64,000 bases of DNA from Sycon ciliatum. Taxonomy: Eukaryota > Porifera > Calcarea > Leucosolenida > Sycettidae. Positions 34,101-38,148 of this stretch are shown here, one piece after another. Every line of letters starts with the position of its first letter. The first letter of the stretch is position 1. The position numbers and the translations under genes are program-made. The notes under the pieces were generated by a model that searched no databases, was not told where the DNA came from, and worked only from the letters and a program-made list of their open reading frames with translations. The stretch spans positions 18,714,280 to 18,778,279 of the forward strand of contig NC_088646.1 in NCBI RefSeq assembly GCF_964019385.1. Direction: 5' to 3'.

Positions 34101-36978
34101 GTACACACTACTACAGATTCTAGTCACGGTTTAGGAAAGGTACTGTCCTTTTTTGCATGTCCGAATCTTGCCGGCTCAAAATGAAACAGCTCGGTGCATA
34201 CACTCAGTACGTATTCAACATTAGTTTTAATAGTGGTTTAATTGTTGACGCTATCTTCTGTTGGTCCTTCCATTCATAGTTATAATAGGTTCTTCTTTTG
34301 ACCAGACAAGACCATACGACACGTGCAGACACCAGCACGAACAGTTCACCAATCCGCCAGCGACACTCCACGGCAGCAAGTAGTCAATTCTGACAAACTT
34401 GGTTTCATTCCATAAAAGATCACAGGAACTATTTCGCGTACGGGAAAGTCATCGCGCGACGGTCGCACGATGGCTTTCCCGTACGCGAAACGAAGTATGA
34501 ATCGGCCTTAACACTGGAGTAACTATAGCATGACGAAGTGAAGCGAAATGTAGCCTTAGTGTCACATTTCGCTTCACCTGTTCATGCAATTATGAATCAC
34601 TTATACATTAAAGTTTGCATGCAATGTTTGCTTGGCTGACAGTGTGCTACAAAGGCTGCATGTGTGGCGACATTCTCAGTCAATGCTCGTACACATGCAT
34701 GTGTGTGGTGTGTGCATGCAGGATGGCTTTGACGGACTGAAGGGAGAGGTTGGTCCAACAGGCTTGCTGGGACCGCGTGGCCATCCAGGTACGTTCCTAC
34801 GCAGAGTTATGCGACCCACCACTGGGATCCAGTTAATTCGGGAAAGGGCCATGGTGAAACCTTTGCTCAAGTACAGAATAGTGCTCTCTGCTGCGCATGG
34901 CACTTTCACGGTCGTATCATATTTTATGGTGCTGTAGCATCAGCACCTGCAAGCCAAAGTTCTTAGTGGCGGTCAATTCATCAGTCTTGCAAGCTGTTGA
35001 ACGGTGTAATCCCGGCACAAGTTGCTATGTCTAACATAGCTTGTTCGCTATCATCGCTTCAGCGATGGACATGTGGAAGTGAAAGTGGGTGTATATCTGC
35101 TGTGATCTTTCTTCAGGCCTGACTGGGACTCCTGGCCCTGTTGGAGTGAAAGGTCCAGTTGGCAGCCCGGGACCGAAGGGTGAGCCGGTAAGTTTAGTAC
35201 ATGTATCAGGTTGCTGTACTTGTAAGTCAGTATGCATGCTGCACAGTCACTACGCTTACTGCATTCCCGTGGTTTTGCTGGAGAAATGACCTGTCTATCT
35301 GTCTGTCTCTCTCTCTCAAGTTTATTGCACCGAGCCTCTCCTTATTTGCCTCATTGTTATCAAATATATTTGTCCGTCAGCGAATCCAAATGAAATCAAG
35401 TTAATCAACAACAACCTGTTACCTGCGCTTGTTTGCATGTGTGTCTGCCGTAGGGTTCAGTCGACATACAGATGATTCGCAGTGTGTGCCGCAGCGTGGC
35501 TAGAGGTGAGTCCCACACACGGATACATGTATGTAAGGCAGAAGACTACCGAGCTGGTCAGTGACTTAGTCCCATGAAAGCAGTTACCGACAATGCGTGT
35601 GAGTGTGTGGAGAGCCTAGAGTTGATAGTGCTACAGTAGACTGTGGAGCCGTGCAATGCCCGAGTGCTATATCGGCAAGGTGAAGTTCAATGGCCAGCAT
35701 TGTCGATGCACTGACATACTACAGCACCACTGCCTGGCTTGGTGTCAATCCAGTCTGAACCAAGCTATGTACATGAGCAAAGGACGTGTACGAGTCGCAG
35801 AGTCACACAAGACTGTGAAGTGAGACACTGGAGTTGGTGGATGCAAAGCTGAGAACAACATGATGGTATGTAGTTACCACAGATAGGGTCAGGGCGCGTT
35901 AAGACTACCAAAAAATGACGGAATGGGGGAGTTGCCAAGGTGATTTGATCACGTGCCGTTGAAGGCACTTTGCAGGCAGAAATGTTTTACTGCTGCGGCG
36001 GAAACAGCATTCCGGCAGTAAAAAAGGTGCTCAGGCTTTGAGTAGGGGAAAATCCCTTCTCGGTACCGCGATGATAGCTGCACAAGTAACGTTCGTTTAC
36101 CGATAGTGCGAATGTCATTCACGGCTTGACGGAGTTCTCGGCTAAAGAAGCGTGTGTGTATGTGTGTTGTCTCTGTGCTTGCCCGCCTGCGTGCTTGTCT
36201 CGTTCTCCCATCAGAGTTGCTACTAGAGATTCAACTACCCACTGGACCACCAGGGCCCGTCGGGTCGCCTGGGCTTGAGGGTGCAGCAGGAGAGCCCGGT
36301 GAAGCTGGAGAACCAGGGCACGACGGTACGCCAGGACGCCCAGGTAAATGCATATTGCATGATTGCATACACATAGTGTACATGTATCCAGTGATACACA
36401 CATGCTTGCGGGGTGCGAAAGCATGCAAAGTGAGCGAGTCAGAGCCCTGCGAAATCTATTGCAATACTTATACAATGTAGTGTGGAAAAATGGTAAGTTT
36501 CATCTCCATTGCCAGAATGGCAATATCGGTACAGCATATTCTGTACTTGCATCCCGCGACGACAATCGCCATCTGAGCATCAGGAACTTGCTTCAACCCA
36601 AGCATGTTTTCTGTGCTGGCTGTGTTGTTCAATGCAGGCGTGAAAGGTGAACGCGGTGAGCCAGGAAATAGCGGTAAGAGTGGCGTACCAGGGTCACCGG
36701 GCAGGGATGGCCGAATCGGAACACCCGGTGTACAGGGCCACCCAGGACCCAAGGGCAGTGGCGGCAAGCGCGGAGAGAAAGGCGCAGCGGGTAGCTCCGG
36801 CCTCGCTGGGCCCAGGGGGCCGGAGGGGATACCCGGCGAGAGTGGAGACCCGGGTCGCCCCGGTCGGGACGGACTGTCCGGTCCACCTGGTTACCCTGGC
36901 GAGGACGGCTCCCCTGGAAGATGCCCGTCATGTGACTACAGAGATCCACGGCCTCCGCCTGGATACGGGAAGCTCTGA
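6992..36978 (+). CDS. FACIT-like collagen alpha chain with thrombospondin-N domain
   Basis: Eighteen exons: 6992-7061, 8102-8128, 9002-9603, 10059-10091, 10391-10441, 10785-10829, 11544-11705, 12300-12344, 13201-13305, 13779-13805, 14363-14449, 32284-32319, 32997-33029, 34722-34788, 35117-35187, 35454-35505, 36215-36343, 36638-36978. Phases fit throughout and the coding sum is 1983 nt (660 residues plus stop). The ATG at 6992 opens a signal peptide. Exon 3 encodes a TSPN/laminin-G-like domain (residues about 35-235, with several cysteines). Gly-X-Y blocks with interruptions follow. A cysteine-bearing non-collagenous spacer lies in exons 16-17 ([15 protein letters not shown]), and the tail ends [18 protein letters not shown]. 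Short interrupted triple helices plus TSPN suit a fibril-associated (FACIT-type) collagen of the extracellular matrix. Most helix exons start on a whole Gly codon and several are 27 or 45 bp. A 17.4-kb Polinton sits in intron 11. Small exons in the long introns could have been missed. Confidence 0.87.
7122..7260. repeat. CA/ACACACGT microsatellite
   Basis: A run of CA dinucleotides passes into repeats of ACACACGT and then back to CA. It lies in intron 1 of the collagen gene, just after exon 1. Confidence 0.95.
7459..7623. repeat. Foldback element with 26-bp inverted arms
   Basis: Exact inverted arms 7459-7484 and 7598-7623 (ACTGTCGTGGACATGGAAAT... and complement) flank a GC-rich centre. It is in collagen intron 1 and has no coding capacity. 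Confidence 0.75.
7853..8038. repeat. 28-bp minisatellite, about 6.5 copies
   Basis: The unit CCAGTATGCCTCTGCAGCCC plus eight more bases repeats head to tail, with one C/G variant in later units. It lies about 60 bp before collagen exon 2. ORFs through it on both strands are repeat artefacts. Confidence 0.95.
8822..8890. repeat. Poly-G then poly-C tracts
   Basis: Two long G runs are followed by long C runs, so the strand could form a G/C hairpin or quadruplex. Another G run lies at about 8606-8620. Both are in collagen intron 2. Confidence 0.9.
9775..9856. repeat. Short tandem repeat (GCGGCTATTAGAGTATTACTAT)-like
   Basis: Three to four imperfect copies of a roughly 22-bp unit lie in collagen intron 3. 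Confidence 0.8.
10898..11114. mobile_element. MITE, TA target, 17-bp terminal inverted repeats
   Basis: Ends TACTGTAAAACGGGTAA and TTACCTGTTTTACAGTA are imperfect complements. The terminal TA fits a mariner-like target duplication. The interior has dispersed CGCAAAC motifs. It lies in collagen intron 6. Confidence 0.75.
12907..13104. mobile_element. MITE, TA target, 22-bp terminal inverted repeats
   Basis: The left end CTGTAAAAGCAGAAATTTTC and its exact complement at the right end are each flanked by TA. The interior repeats CCGAAAA-type motifs. It lies in collagen intron 8, about 95 bp before exon 9. Confidence 0.8.
14476..14481. repeat. Polinton target-site duplication, left copy
   Basis: AATGAG directly precedes the left TIR and is repeated directly after the right TIR at 31901-31906. 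Six bases is the known Polinton duplication length. It lies 26 bp after the splice donor of collagen exon 11. Confidence 0.9.
14738..14745 (+). promoter_or_regulatory. Inward TATA box in left TIR
   Basis: TATAAAAA lies within GGGAGTGGGTATAAAAAG. The same block occurs in the right TIR (31637-31644, minus strand), and a close relative precedes the TFIIB-like ORF (30132-30139). This suggests one promoter type used three times. Confidence 0.5.
15001..15294 (-). CDS. Possible second TIR ORF, left copy (unknown)
   Basis: An Arg/Ser-rich ORF of about 97 codons starts shortly after the stop of the 150-residue ORF and ends near the tip side. Translation begins at a non-ATG codon, so it may be a later exon of the same transcript or not coding. 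The opposite strand has an equally open frame (14984-15265), so the coding strand is uncertain. It is duplicated in the right TIR at 31088-31381. Confidence 0.3.
   Translation of the reverse strand: MRVRRSTKAVQLRAVATRVTRIRVRVGTIDIGDDGFISKLPESTVDTMAVQRRSSTDSSIADWVEPLVHIRASDNSTSYCVSRKRSWVNPSSHVFEE
15314..15766 (-). CDS. TIR-encoded protein of unknown function, left copy
   Basis: A 150-residue ORF reads outward. I chose the ATG at 15766 for its AAAATGG context; an in-frame ATG lies 21 bp upstream. No domain is recognised. It is mixed in charge with no signal peptide and no clear membrane segment. An identical copy lies in the other TIR at 30616-31068. A DR1-like site sits about 70 bp upstream of the start. 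It could be an early regulatory protein, but that is a guess from position only. Confidence 0.6.
   Translation of the reverse strand: MAWTFSETCRAEKWYLFSCDNEEFSIRRLSASKTTRDLDPMIAHPRRFDMSPLTAAEYIICRVTSLILNVKNRKQHLPKIVIGGVEDYGTISETDDGVILRRWTDGRHSFYKLSDMRDEPCSQHIIDLFADATYLDSSDVMQLVKEVNEK
15833..15845 (+). promoter_or_regulatory. DR1 nuclear-receptor-like site, left TIR
   Basis: AGGTCA-A-AGTTCA is a direct repeat with one spacer, the classical HNF4/RXR-type arrangement. It lies about 70 bp upstream of the TIR ORF start. A further TGACCTTTG half-site and a forkhead-like TGTAAACA follow at 15854-15868. Function is inferred from the motif alone. Confidence 0.4.
16638..16970 (-). CDS. Small Polinton protein, unknown
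   Basis: A 110-residue ORF whose first half is rich in Ser, Pro and Thr. No domain is recognised. It is downstream of the integrase gene on the same strand, in the usual direction of the element's genes, which is the only support beyond its open frame. Confidence 0.35.
   Translation of the reverse strand: MIEDSVDSTSHNGENVDMRDVVSLPSTPGTTSSSSNPPGRVSSPSQPVRLWRGYGQEKSLLAVPAFHSPGTSEHFLTKKDAAASYGASPPLFAKYEKEMGHTGVLSSVLE
17464..17795. repeat. Imperfect tandem duplication, period about 188 bp
   Basis: The block GTGCTGATC(A/G)CGCTCTATTTGG and about 120 further bases recurs about 188 bp later with scattered differences. It lies downstream of the protease-integrase gene. Confidence 0.8.
17882..19375 (-). 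CDS. Polinton adenain-type protease joined to retroviral-type integrase
   Basis: One open frame of 497 residues. Residues about 1-165 resemble adenovirus-type cysteine protease (HHWLTV, VFDSFGR, AVCGWYA landmarks). Residues about 205-345 are an rve-type integrase core ([33 protein letters not shown]). The last 60 or so residues look like a chromodomain ([15 protein letters not shown]). In the family these parts mature the capsid and insert the element. They are usually separate genes, so a single frame is unusual. The gene looks whole. Confidence 0.85.
   Translation of the reverse strand: MDYPLSSADIKGRLNGVGGFVGCTSYDLLPPLNNGDFCIVNTDNVLPVYDATEGGHHWLTVCREQNVILVFDSFGRSLYTMEQDYTEPALCDFFKEAYADCKIITNTQAVQDRSTAVCGWYAILMGKLFSKYGLDEALRIFRRVFDDDEKLENDQLVLSSGALEGAGAFWDNKVQKAIQDGRRKKKTEPAQFHTKLANELHKPRRVHFKRRKVKSRAIDHIWSADLVDMQRFARSNKNIKFLLTVIDLYSRYAWAMPLKSKTGTAVRDAFDKIVSTSGRTPLKLWVDEGKEFYNAPMKRWLSQHNVIMYSTHNEGKAVVVERFNRTLKARMWRHFTEKSTNTYLNVLPHLLDRYNQSKHRSIGMTPHEASNGRIPKDADQQDPLQSKPKFKVGDEVRLTVSKRHFEKGYTANWTEEVFEVDEILSTSPHTYRIRDLMGEHIIGSFYEAELQHARETGLRFDKVLKYNKDQRLVQWKGYTDNKFNTWLTKKDVNSLRS
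19410..20471 (-). CDS. Polinton protein of unknown function (353 residues)
   Basis: An open frame from an ATG at 20471. Basic at the N-terminus ([10 protein letters not shown]), helix-rich, no signal peptide or membrane span, no domain recognised. It lies between the packaging ATPase and the protease-integrase on the same strand. Position suggests a structural or packaging role, but this is inference. Confidence 0.7.
   Translation of the reverse strand: MEHLTVKFSNGLPSSIQRVGLRKGSFSIPKRKRLQTLQFMTKHPQHIIKKRANSWEVLGIPPLMRQKGGNNYNAYLKSVKKVLSQVPDHSLSTSTLLELQADPRVKRLYDTHFKNNPDHISYPSVRNVIASNILNYDSTTDQVRDSVSDVRKKRKAPLTSVPFNLLQDHEFDRWILQILDSFLRHTNIPVTFLKSNYFTSRSQLLQLYDEDRLRFRSRVEAAADALKTQTMNDYTTLVNETNRIYMSRYPFAAIAGAMGINKHVDGFLRSERKIQELTTLVIAIPGSQLKFQDLNDMTSTYGRTTEAKLIHPEHFMIRAQKVMVDDASFIQQVLKDKSRITRIIKDILSGRSM
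20508..20650. repeat. 12-bp minisatellite, about 11 copies
   Basis: GGCTAACTTTTC repeats head to tail between the ATPase and 353-residue genes. On the minus strand it would read as a Glu-Lys-Leu-Ala tetrapeptide repeat (ORF 20688-20428). A CA run adjoins it at 20661-20684. Confidence 0.95.
20697..21449 (-). CDS. Polinton genome-packaging ATPase (FtsK/HerA type)
   Basis: 250 residues. A P-loop ([12 protein letters not shown], about residue 65) and a Walker B-like [10 protein letters not shown] about 60 residues later fit the A32-like packaging ATPases of Polintons and related viruses, which drive DNA into the capsid. It is adjacent to the core-like and major capsid genes. It looks whole. Confidence 0.85.
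   Translation of the reverse strand: MDFISLLGQEIGRKKKTSPVRNDDVPTTATARHGLHIPGLQFESKDWFTEIIPALKSWGQNVLFLGQSNMGKSYFLIKLLKRVQPERIVVISNTPADQYRLPSLKSFKHYSTMPECIEDMDLQPNTYVIIDDIRVMGLKHGSQRECLYKFFTMYSHHHKLNVFFLSQSFDNIKDMKINANFMYLFRFTDKSNIKRYLNTLFGGLCTKSSIIFRLYEKLLAVCRRPILTIDCSSNQYYTYCEDTALKVTFE
21452..22237 (-). CDS. Polinton basic core/pVI-like protein
   Basis: 261 residues. There is a Gly/Leu/Met-rich hydrophobic middle ([19 protein letters not shown] and a second patch), then a stretch of nearly 60 residues dominated by Arg and Lys. Small basic or amphipathic proteins next to the major capsid gene are usual in Polintons and adenoviruses, where they bind DNA or the inner capsid face. The assignment rests on composition and position. 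Confidence 0.6.
   Translation of the reverse strand: MEGGDLETRHRVYGGDLKTSSRQHGGFFWKKSFWKNLIGAGPDEMEKQMAEPTTKQDAMQRGGLGPLAAMAGMTLLPMLLGRGESGDIVEAQMKTAYNPAMHRGGLAIPPGLAAKAIPLLTNLAAPLAMGTMASLGDNVMDKIFGRGVRKGSSAGAMKRTKSRRRRHAPKKIRQRASRKTKKPARQVRSKGRRARGIKKQGRALFKKLGHRALDEASSFLSAPRRSLTRPETPFAQKIRQNINSAGPSSMSSAHIGPSYNI
22269..23870 (-). CDS. Polinton major capsid protein (double jelly-roll)
   Basis: 533 residues. Length, position beside the ATPase, and motifs such as [16 protein letters not shown] and [11 protein letters not shown] match the hexon-like major capsid proteins of Polintons/adintoviruses. The start overlaps the end of the upstream membrane-protein gene by about 119 bp in another frame. 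It looks whole. Confidence 0.85.
   Translation of the reverse strand: MAQEIYSPQAPESFTGLLTNTKIVQKNILDRTEKKLSLLEGRRGVRLFSTADRSPPSLNNELDISSPNFIALGESYFIVKMRYSVKNNLNNQPGDYTRWVCTTSPAFSWFKNIRVEINGTEVTQSSKVADMQMVQHILSLMESSSERLQYVDSDLYGLQKLDPQRALRGVDLTPYQLGVKRKHGYAFETNAANANAAQAPDFVDDFTLRRAPTVELVTNEGFSNTVQENALRAAVGRFQYKLRPFLPFFNQDDAWLPPGTQVKLRFDLPQSELSRYIMLSDQGGGANSALSVGDIEIDLLQLDFVYTTYRMEPNLTDRVRLPKQLYFHTWCPRLIQKSISDDAGTLELLHNADIPRRMILFFTDLTHGTQPALAGGQASHSSNRLAMIHANLSQLRVTVNDQTLFDNPLKFQWDVSRNTEGQYFYDYNKSSYLRGYNLVQDFFGKTYGTQIPITAADYCNHYFMVPINLNLDRTTDNPRSRGNLSIDYQFSDVTNAPVRRPSENGASIKVNLLCMDKYLYTMSKDEGIKAEVV
23752..24357 (-). CDS. Polinton two-helix membrane protein, unknown
   Basis: 201 residues. Two hydrophobic segments ([19 protein letters not shown] and [19 protein letters not shown]) are followed by a charged helical region. 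No family is assigned; the layout recalls two-helix SLATT-like proteins only in outline. The gene follows the penton-like gene immediately and overlaps the capsid gene start. Confidence 0.65.
   Translation of the reverse strand: MDLPDVRVRHVRDMVEDIAKRKKLESEKVRCREKYVIYNTAILSFLILIQTILNILQGSGVVSGEHRIRIIAISSTIIGVIMACIGKHVLDTKRQLVKCIEQLQQMERAEDSFMLELGITLEDGKLTNEEHQRLISMMNDFRKTLDIGSLKKIHPYYNVTRKNGTGDILTTSSGVLHGTPDQHEDRSEEHPRQDGEETLVA
24358..25107 (-). CDS. Polinton penton-like minor capsid protein
   Basis: 249 residues, beta-strand-rich, with a run of Glu ([10 protein letters not shown]) from a GAA/GAG microsatellite. Size, order next to the major capsid gene, and the final pattern [12 protein letters not shown] fit the single jelly-roll minor capsid (penton) proteins of Polintons. 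Confidence 0.7.
   Translation of the reverse strand: MSVILTVANNTSGVSRGLHKPNFTLNVKELDTRDKVLHVESAQFEVHFENIDEATNKLYVVHGVEEEEEEEDRLSIKTGTYSDVDDLVSIINATLKRAGHGDIVFSYSRHTSRISVSVPRNKRCLLKKDSPALVLGVGTILKPYTIEGSHTFPFAVDLTKGRRLVLLYTDLIGPAVEYEDNTDSRVLKTFLIQTLNGLNNYVFGKEDKRLLLPHENVTSISFWLKFNTGEHITSGYPVYLDLRITNTTT
25217..26986 (-). CDS. Polinton collagen-like fibre protein
   Basis: 589 residues from the ATG at 26986. An N-terminal region with a coiled-coil-like stretch (about residues 20-60) is followed by roughly 50 Gly-X-Y triplets (about residues 195-325) and a C-terminal globular part with no recognised family. Trimeric shaft plus head suggests a capsid vertex fibre for host attachment. This is inference from layout; collagen-like repeats are known in fibres of several large DNA viruses and phages. 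Confidence 0.7.
   Translation of the reverse strand: MAYWATHFHRSDGDEASLKHMQSMRNDIIEMQSVVGNEDTENTLVHDVEKLKEEKADESKVEDVENRSTRYTDQAIATDELHVRTDGSVSMDANLDMNEHSICNLAYDDSSLTCAVPAGWVKNEIRQSSSRLQHDIDAVRKMKGPRGDRGLGWLSGGGMPLNSVGRNGDFYLDAATLIVYKKFSSKWMAFGRLRGPRGEAGPRGERGLIGPEGETGPRGGDGQGGERGQKGDQGIPGPEGPRGKVGPRGERGLVGPEGEIGPRGEDGQDGSQGERGVQGDQGTTGPVGPQGTIGATGPPGNRGPVGPPGIVGPIGPPGARGPVGPQSNQNLSDPFHLLPLIRRNAYLYIYSHPSRFESVTRVSRNRYRGGNIVDMKDKRINVNSIDMFRDDHFYLNITQPSQVSIRERFVNLFHDNMSFAMFQVIQVDAPDPRNMSLKAFDIDTVGNFSLDSLYVLFTATHISGNYFTRPGHSSFNIPVSSVVSQLSAALDKPVSSMTDLLGTKCVISYARNSEGLFTLYVNSILIHSNLDTVPFSRTNGIEDCNYSIGGTQFFNGTSSKLFCHLHFAESLSSHTVQRIHTELMAHYDI
27062..27646 (-). CDS. Polinton tail-anchored protein, unknown
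   Basis: 194 residues. The last 20 or so ([20 protein letters not shown]) form a hydrophobic tail anchor preceded by basic residues. CQVC and other Cys/His residues lie near residue 25, but not in a clear zinc-finger pattern. The N-terminus MNSLYER closely matches MASLYER of the next gene upstream, and the two share promoter sequence. Tail anchoring recalls Bcl-2 relatives, but no BH motif is visible. Confidence 0.65.
   Translation of the reverse strand: MNSLYERWFHVAKSLNGSADHKTHECQVCHLLVRVADHVLATYAKDEGECSETRHAFAIDHLFVRDSTLFHVWTSAKHVAMKRPDILRYAASFTVGDGDREQAERLESCICGIMEGLWSHASNDVVALEMTLAYSVTLLDMLARKGDRAKVLLARDFLMKHIHEQSRRRMNGRLINTMTVALVCCALPVVYLFL
27699..27801 (-). promoter_or_regulatory. Promoter of the tail-anchored gene (E2F/CCAAT-like, TATA)
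   Basis: Reading on the minus strand: TTTTTGGCGGG (E2F-like) at 27801-27791, ATTGGT (inverted CCAAT) shortly after, TATAAATA at 27735-27728, then GAGTCATTC at 27707-27699. The order and spacing repeat in the promoter at 28940-29071. Confidence 0.5.
28113..28889 (-). CDS. Polinton protein of unknown function (258 residues)
   Basis: It opens [11 protein letters not shown], a near copy of the neighbouring gene's first residues, then a basic Pro-rich stretch and a mixed alpha/beta region. No domain is recognised. Its promoter is a relative of that of the 194-residue gene. Confidence 0.65.
   Translation of the reverse strand: MASLYERRMKKNSALPADPPRVVLSSNPVPAKRRYASPAPTKLHKEIVVDGFQEDMQLPYKLSGKSFYKPGYKMYFPSGALPACGSTATARKDAQGQVYIELNESTEFIITNLIKTCPSLRDTLRSGRVEKIITNFYTSRSSDGQCRVYINGENKLVPTSSFELDVEQDVFIYPGAVSLDTDEQVMKVRLAVAPIICINVEPRCFHRALDAHMALSITELKQLTESFTSLCSVVVQQDDQLVETFQEVFNELPSLSHS
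28940..29071 (-). promoter_or_regulatory. Promoter of the 258-residue gene (E2F/CCAAT-like repeats, TATA)
   Basis: Two tandem 33-bp-spaced copies of TTTTTGGCGGGCTTGAT (ends at 29071 and 29038), each with a nearby ATTGGT, then TATAAAC at 28973-28967 and TGAGTCATTC at 28949-28940. This resembles the promoter at 27699-27801. Confidence 0.5.
29097..29244 (+). ncRNA. Hairpin-rich stretch ending in a T run, possible small RNA
   Basis: Successive stems: GTGG/GTGAG pairing with CTCAC/CCAC at 29121-29151; GCCGCTA with TAGCGGC at 29169-29197; TCGTG-GTTCCC with GGGAAC-CACGA at 29200-29228. Eight T follow at 29237-29244, as in Pol III ends. A GTGCCAGTGG box-A-like motif is at 29115-29124, but no good box B was found. 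It lies between two Polinton genes. Transcription is unproven. Confidence 0.35.
29278..30078 (-). CDS. Polinton TFIIB-like zinc-ribbon protein
   Basis: 266 residues from the ATG at 30078. A Glu-rich segment (about residues 15-45) precedes a zinc ribbon with CHHLDHV and [11 protein letters not shown] spacing, then a helical region that could hold cyclin-like repeats ([15 protein letters not shown]). TFIIB-like factors recruit RNA polymerase to promoters and occur in several large DNA viruses. A role in the element's own gene expression is inferred. Confidence 0.6.
   Translation of the reverse strand: MDSELEILRAYVREKRLREEEEEQEEEEEQEGGEEEEEQEGKEKQCHHLDHVVHEGRYVCSSCGLVMDVVYLPEVDVHQRCSLMKKPYAAHERLCGVDRHLLHFLSKTELLSDQLRVHPLREQIRAMKKSCLYKSINYAIALSCIVYDTNVDALRKLYSYLPHSNVAWLRFSRIMKPLPQHFPLLYVLHLMESTRMVSSLQLSMLRSNLLLLSQSDISLMTSLIDAYCWEIYSLDHVIQNMHTFDCDLLSILYQFTKVAVSCKESL
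30132..30139 (-). promoter_or_regulatory. TATA box of the TFIIB-like gene
   Basis: TATAAAAG lies within GGAGTGGGTATAAAAGTAG, about 55 bp before the ATG. The block matches the TIR promoter. Confidence 0.5.
30245..30257 (+). promoter_or_regulatory. Perfect DR1 (AGGTCA-A-AGGTCA)
   Basis: It lies about 170 bp upstream of the TFIIB-like gene and just inside the right TIR. The surrounding 29-bp block (TGTGCCTTATT...AAAGGTCAAAG) recurs at about 30302-30330 with a third half-site. Binding by an HNF4/RXR-class receptor is inferred from the motif. Confidence 0.4.
30537..30549 (-). promoter_or_regulatory. DR1 nuclear-receptor-like site, right TIR
   Basis: The mirror copy of the DR1 site at 15833-15845, upstream of the right-hand TIR ORF. 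Confidence 0.4.
30616..31068 (+). CDS. TIR-encoded protein of unknown function, right copy
   Basis: The translation is identical to the left-TIR copy (15314-15766) and also reads outward, towards the element tip. No family is recognised. Confidence 0.6.
   Translation: MAWTFSETCRAEKWYLFSCDNEEFSIRRLSASKTTRDLDPMIAHPRRFDMSPLTAAEYIICRVTSLILNVKNRKQHLPKIVIGGVEDYGTISETDDGVILRRWTDGRHSFYKLSDMRDEPCSQHIIDLFADATYLDSSDVMQLVKEVNEK
31088..31381 (+). CDS. Possible second TIR ORF, right copy (unknown)
   Basis: The mirror of 15001-15294 with the same translation. It begins 20 bp after the preceding TIR ORF ends. The strand is uncertain for the reason given for the left copy. Confidence 0.3.
   Translation: MRVRRSTKAVQLRAVATRVTRIRVRVGTIDIGDDGFISKLPESTVDTMAVQRRSSTDSSIADWVEPLVHIRASDNSTSYCVSRKRSWVNPSSHVFEE
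31901..31906. repeat. Polinton target-site duplication, right copy
   Basis: This AATGAG directly follows the right TIR and matches 14476-14481. Confidence 0.9.
32641..32712 (-). repeat. tRNA-derived SINE or tRNA pseudogene
   Basis: The minus strand reads TAGCTCAGTGG (A box) and GGTTCGAGTCC (B box) at tRNA spacing, with a partial cloverleaf. The anticodon loop GGCTACA lacks the usual U33 and the acceptor stem pairs imperfectly, so a functional tRNA is unlikely. About 45 bp of flanking sequence (32581-32636) recurs at 32862-32904. It lies in collagen intron 12. Confidence 0.6.
33148..34073. mobile_element. Non-autonomous pogo/Tigger-type DNA transposon
   Basis: 926 bp with inverted ends (TACAGTCTACTCGCGATAAG and complement) that include a TA target. 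Inside each end a second CGCGATAAGTCACGCAC-like copy occurs. It encodes only the N-terminal DNA-binding part of a transposase on the minus strand. It lies in collagen intron 13. Confidence 0.85.
33295..33684 (-). CDS. CENP-B/Tc5-type DNA-binding N-terminus of a transposase
   Basis: About 130 residues starting [20 protein letters not shown]. The first helix-turn-helix ([21 protein letters not shown]) and the start of a second, CENP-B-type one ([26 protein letters not shown]) are visible. No DDE catalytic domain follows before the element ends, so this is a deletion derivative. If translated it would bind the ends without cutting. Confidence 0.7.
   Translation of the reverse strand: MPSHKKTKEQQTVADRLRLVRLYRESGKTSARKCPKLNNVPEAMFRGWLRDAEAGKLVDANPSGPQGVRNRSSQFGKIEERLVKYILLRREKFVTDKLGLSWVILREKALIQYAHNNYILTFTVFKLHH
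34432..34490. repeat. Hairpin with arms of about 20 bp
   Basis: TTTCGCGTACGGGAAAGTCA pairs with GCTTTCCCGTACGCGAAA, with a CG-rich loop. It lies in collagen intron 13, outside the pogo-type element. Confidence 0.75.
34968..35066. repeat. Dispersed repeat, copy 1
   Basis: About 100 bp (GCGGTCAATTCATCAG... to ...TCATCGCTTCAGCGATGG) recurs in inverted orientation at about 61650-61748. It lies in collagen intron 14. Confidence 0.7.
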
Positions 36979-38112
36979 CTTGGTTCAGACTCACCAATCA
37001 ACACCTGGATTTGGATAGTGTGCCAGTGCAAGCAGGATATATCACTCAAGTGTCCCCTTGATGAGAAGGCGCGCGGGCACACACACACACACGCTCTTTT
37101 CGTGTACATGTCGAATCTTGCATGGACTTGGTCAAACGTAAACCTACAACTCTCTTGCACGGCACTGAATGCAGCATGGATGGAAGGTAACATTGTAGCC
37201 AGGGACAAATCTTCCCTTTCAGGTCACTGTGTCTGTAAAGTAATCGTTGTGTCTAAACAGTGGTAACGTTTGAAGGAATGATGGATTACCGTGCACATTT
37301 CACAAATTTTACGCTGCAGTGAAACTATCAATAATTATAATAGCTAGCCTTGCCGTTCATTGTTGCAGTTTCAGCGATTGTTAAAATTTAGGTTACATCA
37401 ACATCCATTCATGAGTTATCAAGAGACTTGGTATAATTATTATTCTTGACCTGTGCGTGTCCAGTGAGCTCAGTGCAGGTCCTTGAATCACAGCACCTGT
37501 TTCATACATACTCAAAAGAGTTGGATTTATTCTAGAGCACGCTTGCTTCCAGTTTTCAGTCTTGCCATGTACTAGTAGTTTTTTTCCTGACATGTTCAGC
37601 ACCTCCAGCCACACTAGCCTTGATCAATGCTGCATGTACTCATGTGTATATTGGTGCACATTCGACAGACTACATGATGCTGCAACACACTTCGTATTAC
37701 ATGATTAAATATTATGCCGTGACTGATGCCGATATAATGTAGGACCATCTGACCAAGAAGGTATCATGGCATCACGTGTCCAGTACATGCGCGCGCTGTG
37801 TTACCCATCTGAGTGTCGCTACATGATCAGGTTGCTCCGTTCGTGCAGATATCAAGCGAGCGAAGCCTAGTTCACATTCGACAGGACGCTGTGGATGCCG
37901 GTTTACGGCATCCAAAGTAAACGCCAGGATCAAGAACCCAACCGTACGAACGTACAAATCGGAAAGCGACGAAAGAGTTCAACAGGTGCATTCCCTATCC
38001 TCGTGATCACTTTGCTTGCGTACACCATGTGTGTGTGTGGGGGGGGGGGGGGGGGGGGTATTTTCACTTTGTTTCAACACTAATGTCATAGTAATGCTGA
38101 CACTTGCATACG

Positions 38113-38148
<36 letters not shown>
